Part shown: positions 1-5,952 of the stretch, piece by piece
Position numbering within the stretch: position 1 is the stretch's first letter
Layout: every line of letters starts with the position of its first letter
Source of the DNA: an uncultured Lachnospiraceae bacterium
GTDB lineage: Bacteria; Bacillota; Clostridia; Lachnospirales; Lachnospiraceae
Reading direction: 5' to 3'
DNA: 18,578 bases
Assembly (NCBI GenBank): GCA_910578715.1
Contig: CAJTRL010000070.1
Location: 1-18,578, forward strand
Notes under the pieces: generated by a model
What the model saw: the letters and a program-made list of their open reading frames with translations, nothing else
What the model was told of the DNA's origin: nothing
The model's database searches: none
Translations under genes and position numbers: made by a program

Positions 1-17
1 TTCTCTCTGTCCGCGAT

Positions 18-68
18 ATTTGGGCCCGCGCTAAAAGCGCAGCGCCTTCAGCGCAATGGCACCCAAAT
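18..68. repeat. Composite palindrome: closing stem holding two mini-hairpins
   Basis: ATTTGGG (18-24) pairs with CCCAAAT (62-68) and encloses two small hairpins. GCGCT-AAA-AGCGC lies at 28-40, and GCGC-CTTCA-GCGC at 42-54. The same plan, an outer stem around two short GC-rich hairpins, recurs at 18258-18306. On the minus strand both copies contain AGCGCGGG just before the closing arm. It lies past the stop codon of the PTS gene, so it may act in 3'-end formation, but there is no T-tract and the function is unknown. Confidence 0.6.
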
Positions 69-73
69 TCGCA

Positions 74-98
74 GTTGAAAAATCAGAGATTTTTCAAC
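74..98. repeat. 11-bp perfect hairpin next to the PTS stop codon
   Basis: GTTGAAAAATC (74-84) and GATTTTTCAAC (88-98) form an 11-bp perfect stem with an AGA triloop. It directly abuts the TAG stop (99-101) of the minus-strand PTS gene. Position suggests a role in transcript termination or 3'-end protection, although the only T run lies inside the stem. The GTTGAA...TTCAAC ends recur in hairpins at 2883-2905 and 18155-18188. Confidence 0.6.
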
Positions 99-1835
99 CT
101 ACACCAGCCAGAGAAGCGCGTCTCCGACCGTCGCTTCCCTGGCTTTGGTGGAATCCACCTTTTTCCAGTCCGTCGTGTTTGTAATAATAACAGACGTTGT
201 CATATCATATCCGGCCTGTTCAATTTTTTTGCTGTCAAACTGTAACATAGGCTGCCCTTCCAGAAGATTTTCTCCCTGTTTTACCAGCGTCCTGAAATAT
301 TTTCCGTTCAGCTGCACCGTATCGACGCCCACATGAATCAGTAATTCCACCCCTTCCGCTGTCGTCAGGCCGATTGCATGCCCGGTCGGGAAAAAAGTCG
401 TAACCCGGCAGTCAGCTGGCGCATAGACAACGCCTTCATAGGGTTTTATCGCAATCCCTTCTCCGAGAACGCCGCTGGAAAAAACTTCATCACTAACTTC
501 CATCAGCGGAACGAGTTTTCCGTTCAGCGGGCTATGGATAACTTTTTTGCCGTCCGGTGAAAAGGAAATCGTCGGAAATTCCACCTTTTCGCTTTTGGGG
601 CATTTATATATCACAAGTGTTATTATCATTGTCAGAAGAAAGGCCGAAGCGGAGGCCATGAGCGGAACCGACATCCCGGAAGGCGCCGTTTCCCGCAAGC
701 CTGCAAAAATCAGGCCGCCGGCCGCCGCACCGCCGCAGCTTGCCAGAAGGGGCTTTTTTTCAGGCAGAGCAACACCGTAAATACCCGGCTCCGCCATGCC
801 AGACAGGCCGGAAATAACAGATGGTATTGAAATAGCGTGCAGACGTCTGTCTTTCGTTTTGAGCAGAACCGCAAATACAGCGCCGGCCTGTGCCCAGGAA
901 GCGATAAAGCCCACCGTTGGAAGAAAAACACCTGTCATGGCATCCGGCAGCGCTTCCGGAAGCATCGGCACGAGTTCTCCGTGAATGCCAAGAATAACGA
1001 ACAGCGGCCAGAATCCTCCCGCCAGAAATGCCGACAGAAACGGGCTGACAGAGTAAAGTCCGTCTATCGCCAGCATAACAACCGCAGTCAGTCCCGTATA
1101 GACCATTTCAATGACTATTCTGGTCAATAATAGGGTAGCTAAAAGTGTGACAAACGGCACGAGAAATACCTTCAAAATATCCGGCAGTATTTTTTTCAGG
1201 AAACGCTCGATATAGGAAGCGGCAAGAACCGCCAGAAGAACCGGAAGAACCGTATACGGATGTTCCGCCGCGCCAAAACGATACGGATATACGAAACAGG
1301 CGCCGATAATCATTCCCGTAAACTGATTGAGCTGAAATTTTCTGGCCGCCGTCGCCCCGACGAAGACCGGAAGATAATAGAACAGGCTGTCAGAAAGCAG
1401 CTGTATGAACTGATAAAAACCGTCCGTCTCATGATACAGGCCGGTATACAGGGCGAATCCCTGTATTCCTTTCAGGATGCCCATTGCGCAGAACACGCCT
1501 ACAAGAGGCGTAAAGATGCCGGAAAAAGATTCGATGAACCGCGCAAACATGCTCATTTCCCGCTGACTCTCTTCTTTCGAATCAACAACACCGGCCAGAC
1601 GGGAAACGGTCTCGCAGACATCCGGCGCATGATTTCCGATGACAAGCTGATACTGCCCGCCGCTCTGTACAACCGTAATGACGCCGGGCATCGTCTTTAA
1701 TCCCCGCGTGTCCGCCTTCGTCTCATCTTTCAGCAGAAAACGCAGTCTTGTGGCACAATGCGTCAGCCCGGCGATATTTCCCCGTCCGCCGACGCGCTCT
1801 ATGATTCTTTTCGCCAAATCATCATATTTTCCCAT
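99..1835 (-). CDS. PTS beta-glucoside-type transporter subunit EIIBCA
   Basis: This is a 578-aa PTS permease that imports and phosphorylates a sugar, probably a beta-glucoside, at the cell membrane. Domain order is B-C-A. The EIIB domain (about 1-90) has the phospho-cysteine motif HCATRLRF with Cys27. A multi-membrane-span EIIC domain covers about 105-440. The EIIA-Glc-like domain (about 445-578) carries H486 and the LLIHVGVDTV motif with the active histidine H501. Length and order fit the BglF/BglP family. The ATG at 1835 is chosen because homology begins at MGKYDDLAKR and a GGGAG lies 12 nt upstream. The reading frame stays open to 1931, but that extension is unlike the family. No BglG/LicT-type antiterminator site is apparent upstream. 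Family is confident; the exact sugar is inferred. Confidence 0.93.
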   Translation of the reverse strand: MGKYDDLAKRIIERVGGRGNIAGLTHCATRLRFLLKDETKADTRGLKTMPGVITVVQSGGQYQLVIGNHAPDVCETVSRLAGVVDSKEESQREMSMFARFIESFSGIFTPLVGVFCAMGILKGIQGFALYTGLYHETDGFYQFIQLLSDSLFYYLPVFVGATAARKFQLNQFTGMIIGACFVYPYRFGAAEHPYTVLPVLLAVLAASYIERFLKKILPDILKVFLVPFVTLLATLLLTRIVIEMVYTGLTAVVMLAIDGLYSVSPFLSAFLAGGFWPLFVILGIHGELVPMLPEALPDAMTGVFLPTVGFIASWAQAGAVFAVLLKTKDRRLHAISIPSVISGLSGMAEPGIYGVALPEKKPLLASCGGAAAGGLIFAGLRETAPSGMSVPLMASASAFLLTMIITLVIYKCPKSEKVEFPTISFSPDGKKVIHSPLNGKLVPLMEVSDEVFSSGVLGEGIAIKPYEGVVYAPADCRVTTFFPTGHAIGLTTAEGVELLIHVGVDTVQLNGKYFRTLVKQGENLLEGQPMLQFDSKKIEQAGYDMTTSVIITNTTDWKKVDSTKAREATVGDALLWLV

Positions 1836-1972
1836 ATTAAAACCATGCTCCCTTCTCCTCCTGCAAGCCTGGGCAGCGTTATAAGCGTGCCGGTCGCATT
1901 TGCTTTTGGCTTCTCCTTTTAATATGGGCAAAATATGGAAATTTATTCAGTCTGCACTGACATATACTTCTT

Positions 1973-2836
1973 CTACAAACGGTTTATCTGCATCGGCGTT
2001 GAACCTTCTATGGCCGAAAACCCGAGTTTTTCATAGAAGGGTATCACCGCTTTCTGTTCACAGCTTAACACAATATACAGATAATCTTTGTACCGCTCCT
2101 TAACCGCTTCCATCAGTCGGGCGCCAACGCCTTTTCCCTGATAAAGCGGATTGACGAGAAGGTAATGGACATATGCCGTCACGCCGCCGTCATCCAGTAC
2201 TTCCACCAGTCCGACCAGCTTTGTACCGCTCCATGCGCTCATAACCATTCCGGCCTTTTCAAAAGACTGCAGCAGCCTGTCCGCATATTTTCCGGACTTC
2301 CATCCCACGGACTCATACAACGCCTGCAGCTCCTCCGCCTCCATGCGTTTCCCGATACAATAAATAATCGCATCGGCGCCGATTTCCCGTCCCATGCAGA
2401 GGGACTCCGGCATATCTTTGTATGCGCCGTAGTTTTCAATCCGCCTAAATCCGTAACGCTGATACAGCCGCACCGACGCTTCCAGAAAAGCCCCTGTCTC
2501 CAGAATCATCCTTTCAAACCCCATCTGCTCCGCCCGTTCCAGCAGTTTTTCAAGAATCTGTCCGCCGACATTCTTTCCGCGATACCGTTCCCGGACAAAT
2601 ACCCGCTTGATTTCCACTTCTTTCTCGGAATATTTCCGCAGCGCGCCGCATCCGGCCGGCTCTCCGTTATCATAAGCGGCGGCCACAAAATCCATCGTGT
2701 CCGTATGATTGAACTTTTTATATTTTTCCCGCTTATCTTCCCCGCCGATGGCAACGTTAAGAAAACTGTCCAGTTCCCCGCAAAGCATGAGAAACGCCGG
2801 GTCATCATGACTTACTTCTTTTATTTCGATTTTCAT
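1973..2836 (-). CDS. Tandem two-domain GNAT acetyltransferase
   Basis: This 287-aa protein has two consecutive GNAT folds, each expected to bind acetyl-CoA. Domain one (about 1-155) has the RYRGKNVGGQ acetyl-CoA loop (84-93) and LYQRYGF (125-131). Domain two (about 160-287) has YQGKGVG (232-238) and FYEKLGF (267-273). Both R/Q-x-x-G-x-G/A motifs look intact, so either domain could be active. The substrate cannot be read from sequence. The ATG at 2836 is preferred over an in-frame GTG at 2842, because AGAGG sits 5 nt before the ATG and would overlap the GTG. The 137 bp to the next gene contain no clear terminator, so it could be cotranscribed with the PTS gene. The product is cytoplasmic, with no signal peptide or membrane span. 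Confidence 0.88.
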   Translation of the reverse strand: MKIEIKEVSHDDPAFLMLCGELDSFLNVAIGGEDKREKYKKFNHTDTMDFVAAAYDNGEPAGCGALRKYSEKEVEIKRVFVRERYRGKNVGGQILEKLLERAEQMGFERMILETGAFLEASVRLYQRYGFRRIENYGAYKDMPESLCMGREIGADAIIYCIGKRMEAEELQALYESVGWKSGKYADRLLQSFEKAGMVMSAWSGTKLVGLVEVLDDGGVTAYVHYLLVNPLYQGKGVGARLMEAVKERYKDYLYIVLSCEQKAVIPFYEKLGFSAIEGSTPMQINRL

Positions 2837-2852
2837 ACACACCTCTTTTTTC

Positions 2853-2958
2853 CGTCTGCGTCAGCAGACATTTCATTCAAAAGTTGAAAATTTACAATTT
2901 TCAACACATACCATCTTTCTTCGTCTGCGTCAGCAGACATTTGCATCAGCAGACATTT
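2853..2958. repeat. Direct repeats with an internal 6-bp hairpin
   Basis: A 21-nt sequence occurs identically at 2853-2873 and 2922-2942. Its core is the hairpin GTCTGC-GTCA-GCAGAC (2854-2869 and 2923-2938). A third partial copy, TCAGCAGACATTT, follows at 2946-2958. They lie just upstream of the tandem GNAT gene, the first ending about 17 bp from its start codon, so they fall in its 5' leader or promoter region. No coding content. Confidence 0.7.
2883..2905. repeat. 10-bp perfect hairpin between the direct repeats
   Basis: GTTGAAAATT (2883-2892) and AATTTTCAAC (2896-2905) make a perfect stem with a TAC triloop. It sits between the two 21-nt direct repeats and resembles the hairpin at 74-98 in ends, size and loop length. 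Confidence 0.6.
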
Positions 2959-2967
2959 AGCACATAC

Positions 2968-3000
2968 AAAATCCTCACCTGACCTCAATCAGGTGAGGAT
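2968..3000 (-). terminator. Rho-independent terminator of the small hypothetical gene
   Basis: A 12-bp perfect stem, ATCCTCACCTGA (2971-2982) with TCAGGTGAGGAT (2989-3000), encloses a 6-nt loop. Read on the minus strand it ends in TTTT followed by GTATG. It lies 80 bp beyond the stop at 3080. The T-tract is short, but the stem is strong and well placed. Confidence 0.7.
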
Positions 3001-3079
3001 GCTATGTTCACTTATGACTGCCAAAAACATACTCTGCCATAACCGCTCTGCAGCAATATCATTCCGACCATGATACCGC

Positions 3080-3547
3080 TTATGCCGTCATAAACATTTC
3101 GTATGCCTGAATCGCTCTCTGCATCTGCATGGAAGGATTCTGCATCGCCTGTTCCTCATTTCCGGCCTTATTGTTCGCAACAGCTTCCTCTATATCGGGC
3201 GCTTCCACATCAGCCGTCTCCTTCTGACGTTCCGGCATTTGTACGACTTCCGCCGCCTTTTCCTCTTCCGGCACGGGGCCTTTCGCCATAATGCGCGCCG
3301 CCCGGTTCTGTCCCTGCTGCATCTGCTTGGCGACAATTCCTTCAAAATCTATCGTCTGTCCTTTTTTTAACGGATTCTGGTTTTCTTCCACATCAGAGTT
3401 GTTGTACTCTGTTTTTTTATCCAGCACATCATCCGAAATTCTGGACAGTTTATCCATGCTTTTCGCGCTTACTGTATTCGGATTGTACACATATGAGGGA
3501 TATATGCCGCTCATGCCATATGCGCTTCCGACACCACTAATTCCCAT
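3080..3547 (-). CDS. Small hypothetical protein, 155 aa
   Basis: I do not recognise a named family, though the N-terminal style (Gly/Ser/Tyr-rich start, then a KSMDKLSRISDD segment) resembles uncharacterised proteins I associate with Lachnospiraceae. There is no signal peptide, membrane span or cysteine. A conserved-looking centre reads NPLKKGQTIDFEGIVAKQMQ, followed by GQNRAARIM. A Glu/Ala-rich, probably disordered region and a Met/Gln-rich C-terminus follow. The first ATG (3553) lies only 2 nt after AGGAGG (3556-3561). The second, in-frame ATG at 3547 lies 8 nt after it, so 3547 is the likely start. It is monocistronic, with its own promoter (3640-3668) and terminator (2968-3000). That arrangement and the composition argue for a real, expressed protein of unknown role. 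Confidence 0.8.
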   Translation of the reverse strand: MGISGVGSAYGMSGIYPSYVYNPNTVSAKSMDKLSRISDDVLDKKTEYNNSDVEENQNPLKKGQTIDFEGIVAKQMQQGQNRAARIMAKGPVPEEEKAAEVVQMPERQKETADVEAPDIEEAVANNKAGNEEQAMQNPSMQMQRAIQAYEMFMTA

Positions 3548-3639
3548 GGGCATCTCCTCCTGACTGTCAGGCAGATATGTACTTTGTACTGCCGTCTATT
3601 CTCTGCAATTCTTTACTGCTGACTATTTGCTGTTCTTAT

Positions 3640-3668
3640 ATTATAATCCCCCTACGGAGAAAATTCAA
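3640..3668 (-). promoter_or_regulatory. Sigma-A type promoter of the small hypothetical gene
   Basis: On the minus strand TTGAAT (3668-3663) and TATAAT (3645-3640) are separated by exactly 17 bp, close to consensus. The predicted start near 3633 would give a leader of roughly 85 nt to the ATG at 3547. No other gene lies between. Confidence 0.75.
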
Positions 3669-3695
3669 GATGGTTTCTTCCTGAGTTACTTACAA

Positions 3696-4286
3696 TTACT
3701 CAACCTCTTTCCCATCCACCGTCAGCGCATCCATCTCCTGTCGCGCCTGTTTTACGTTCCGGGAAACTCTGGACATAATCCAGATATCGGACGCCCCGTC
3801 ATAAATTAAGAACAGGCCGATAAAACGAATCAGTGTGTCTACCGCCGCAAAAGGATTGAAAACGAGCAGTACGCCAAATCCTATCGTAATGATGCCGAGC
3901 AGAAGGGCTACCCACCATTTGTCATACTGGCTCTGGCAGAGGCTCACCGACTGCTGTAAATTGTTGATGCCATGAATGACAATGATAATTCCCACCAGAA
4001 TCGGTATCATGGCGATAATCGTCCCCGGCTGCAGCAATATCCAGCCGCCGATGACCGTAATAATAATTCCCATGACCAGATTCATCTGGGAAAACACGCT
4101 GCCGTCCCTTCCGAAAATAAAGTTTAACAGCCTGCTGATGCCGTTAATCACCAGTACGGCGCCAATCGCCATGCAGACCACTTTTACGGACAGTCCCGGC
4201 CATGCGACGAGTATCACGCCGAGCGCGATACAGATAAATGCGGACACGATGACGTTTGCCTTAATTCTTTTCAAAATACGCTCCAT
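3696..4286 (-). CDS. DUF308/HdeD-family membrane protein
   Basis: This 196-aa protein has six hydrophobic segments in the paired-helix pattern of DUF308 (HdeD-like) proteins. Repeated phrases such as VLVINGISRLLNFIFG, IIIVIHGINNL and IGLFLIYDGASDIW are typical. HdeD in enterobacteria is linked to acid resistance, but the role in Firmicutes is unknown. A GGAGG (4296-4300) touches an ATG at 4295 with no spacer. The in-frame ATG at 4286 has a 9-nt spacer and is the better start. The start overlaps the end of the upstream VanZ-family gene by 26 bp, which indicates one operon and probable translational coupling. A charged C-terminal tail is probably cytoplasmic. Only a weak hairpin follows the stop. 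Confidence 0.85.
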   Translation of the reverse strand: MERILKRIKANVIVSAFICIALGVILVAWPGLSVKVVCMAIGAVLVINGISRLLNFIFGRDGSVFSQMNLVMGIIITVIGGWILLQPGTIIAMIPILVGIIIVIHGINNLQQSVSLCQSQYDKWWVALLLGIITIGFGVLLVFNPFAAVDTLIRFIGLFLIYDGASDIWIMSRVSRNVKQARQEMDALTVDGKEVE

Positions 4287-4770
4287 ACTCTTCATCCTCC
4301 ATACTCAATTTTCTATGCAGTTCAGGAAAAAATCTCCTACAGCTCACATACACAACATATCCCGCCGCTGCCCCGAAACAGTTCAGGATAATATCGTCCA
4401 CATCAAAAGCGCCAAAGGCGCTGAAAAGCTGGAAAATCTCGATTCCGAGCACCATCACGAACGCATTCGCAAACATATCCAGGAAACCGCTTTTTCTTTT
4501 CCAGAGCATCGGATACAGAATGCCGAAAGGCACAAAAGCCAGAATATTTCCCGCCAGATTTTCAAAACTGTTCAGTCTGTCGGCATATCGGATGTACATT
4601 TTAATCGTTTTAAAAGGGACAAAATTGGCCGTCCCAAGCCCTTCCAGAATCACATCCCGCCGCCATGTTTCCATGATTGCGGCCAGCTGTTCAAACGGAT
4701 ATTTAAAGATAATGACCTTAATCAAAAACAAGATATATAAAACAAAACAGAACCTAATCCATTTCCGCAC
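4261..4770 (-). CDS. VanZ-family membrane protein
   Basis: This 169-aa protein has several membrane segments, the first at about 5-23. VanZ-family hallmarks are present: NFVPF (49-53), NLAGNILAFVPFG (71-83), E111/Q114 in a helix, and DVDDIILNCFG (123-133). VanZ itself gives low-level teicoplanin resistance in enterococci; most homologues have no known role. Translation begins at GTG 4770, immediately after the TGA (4771-4773) of the dehydrogenase gene. A GGGAGG lies 8 nt upstream of that GTG. The tight junction shows an operon with the dehydrogenase. No VanA-type ligase, VanX or VanRS gene is nearby, so glycopeptide resistance is not indicated. Confidence 0.88.
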   Translation of the reverse strand: MRKWIRFCFVLYILFLIKVIIFKYPFEQLAAIMETWRRDVILEGLGTANFVPFKTIKMYIRYADRLNSFENLAGNILAFVPFGILYPMLWKRKSGFLDMFANAFVMVLGIEIFQLFSAFGAFDVDDIILNCFGAAAGYVVYVSCRRFFPELHRKLSMEDEEYGAYFEKN

Positions 4771-5754
4771 TCAGCTAACCTCCCAGGGGTTCTCTTTTCC
4801 TTCCAAAAAGAGTTTACAGCTCATCAGAGAATCCCGCACAACGGTCTCCACACAGTTATCCGTATAAAACGCCATGTGGTGAGATACCGTCACATTCGGG
4901 AACCCTCTCAAAATTGCCAGTTCTCTATTATCTAATATATCCGATTTGTGGTCATAATAGTATAATCCAAACTCATTTTCTACAACATCAAGGCCCGCCG
5001 CGCCGATTTTCCCGGATTCGATGGCGCAAATCAGCGCTTCCGAATCAATCAGCGCTCCTCTGGCCGTATTGATGATGACGACGCCATCTTTCATCTGCGC
5101 AATGCTTTTTTCATTGATAAGATGAAAATTCTCGTCGGTCAGCGGCGTATGCAGTGTAATCACGTCCGCCTCTTTCAAAAGTTTTTCAAGCACCGTATAC
5201 TCGGCGTATTGCTTTACTTCCTCCTGCTCATACAAATCATAGGCAAGAATCTTACAGCCAAAGCCGGACAGATTCCGAATCACCGTTCTTCCGATTCGGC
5301 CCGTTCCGATGACTCCTACGGTCAAATCCTTGAGTTCTTTTCCCTGAATCCCTTTTAACGAATAATCCTGTATGTTGGTGCGTTCCAGAATCCGTTTCAT
5401 CTTCCGAATCGACATCAGAATCAGCATCACCGTATAATCGGCTACTCCGTTCGGTCCATAGGGCGCGTTTCCTACTTTGATGCCAAACTCTCTTGCCGCC
5501 TCCATATCGATATGGTCATAGCCAATCGTTCTCGTGGTCAGGTACTGCACGCCGTTCTCATGAAAAGCCTGCATGAGCTCCCTCGTGATTTTGGATGTGA
5601 TGATATCCACGCACTCGCTGCCTCTCGCCAGCTGTATATTTTCCAGTGTGGGCGCGTCCGCACAGAGAACAAGCTCTATGCCAAGCTCCTTCCCATAGCG
5701 CAGAAACAGCGCTTTTTCGTCAAAATCTCTGCAGTTATAAACTGTAACTTTCAT
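4771..5754 (-). CDS. D-2-hydroxyacid dehydrogenase, D-lactate dehydrogenase/VanH type
   Basis: A 327-aa NAD-dependent D-2-hydroxyacid dehydrogenase, most likely interconverting pyruvate and D-lactate in the cytoplasm. The Rossmann motif GTGRIG is at 150-155. The catalytic triad fits Arg232 (NTARGALID), Glu259 (GLDVVENE) and His293 (SHHMAFYT); the AFYT stretch is typical of D-lactate dehydrogenases and VanH. Length is normal for the family. The ATG at 5754 has AAGGAG 7 nt upstream. The gene is the first of a tight cluster with the VanZ-family and DUF308 genes. Only 27 bp separate its start from a 154-bp palindromic element. Any promoter therefore lies within or beyond that element, or the gene is read from ytvI. 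D-lactate could serve fermentation or D-Ala-D-Lac synthesis; fermentation is the safer inference. Confidence 0.9.
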   Translation of the reverse strand: MKVTVYNCRDFDEKALFLRYGKELGIELVLCADAPTLENIQLARGSECVDIITSKITRELMQAFHENGVQYLTTRTIGYDHIDMEAAREFGIKVGNAPYGPNGVADYTVMLILMSIRKMKRILERTNIQDYSLKGIQGKELKDLTVGVIGTGRIGRTVIRNLSGFGCKILAYDLYEQEEVKQYAEYTVLEKLLKEADVITLHTPLTDENFHLINEKSIAQMKDGVVIINTARGALIDSEALICAIESGKIGAAGLDVVENEFGLYYYDHKSDILDNRELAILRGFPNVTVSHHMAFYTDNCVETVVRDSLMSCKLFLEGKENPWEVS

Positions 5755-5781
5755 GGTTAATCTCCTTGTCTGTTACTGTAA

Positions 5782-5935
5782 TTCCGTCTCCGGCCCGGCG
5801 GTGTGCTGCTCTGGCGGAGGTCCTTGAAAGGCGCCGGTACTTAGCGAGGTTTTTTCGAGCTTAGTACCGCTGCTGCCTTTCACGGAGCGGGAGCGTGCCT
5901 CCAAAGAGCAGCACACCGCCGGGCCGGAGACGGAA
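5782..5935. repeat. 154-bp palindromic intergenic element with perfect 31-bp arms
   Basis: Positions 5782-5812 and 5905-5935 are perfect 31-bp inverted repeats separated by 92 bp. The interior is also paired. GGAGG (5816-5820) faces CCTCC (5898-5902), TGAAAGGC faces GCCTTTCA, and CGGTACT (5835-5841) faces AGTACCG (5863-5869). A core is shared with a second copy at the right edge of the window: CTCTGGCGGAGG (5809-5820), GTACTTAGCGA (5837-5847) and GAGCTTAGTACCGCTGCT (5857-5874). The outer arms are not shared. No ORF and no clear target-site duplication were found. It may be a MITE-like or REP-like element, a bidirectional terminator, or a structured RNA. Confidence 0.75.
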
Positions 5936-5952
5936 CTTCAATAAACTTTATT

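Noticed and set aside
1836..1972. BglG/LicT-type antiterminator (RAT) site before the PTS gene
   Set aside because: No RAT-like sequence or overlapping terminator hairpin is present in the 137-bp gap.
2165..2887. Plus-strand 240-codon open frame opposite the GNAT gene
   Set aside because: It is antisense to a well-supported acetyltransferase, has a non-protein-like composition rich in Phe, His and Pro, and no ribosome binding site. Similar plus-strand frames opposite lon, tig and the ABC genes were dismissed for the same reasons.
2853..2958. CRISPR array
   Set aside because: There are only two full repeat copies and one fragment, with irregular spacing (48 and about 4 nt) and no cas genes.
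3696..5754. Vancomycin resistance locus
   Set aside because: Only VanH-like and VanZ-family proteins are present. There is no D-Ala-D-Lac ligase, VanX, VanY or VanRS, and both families are common outside resistance operons.
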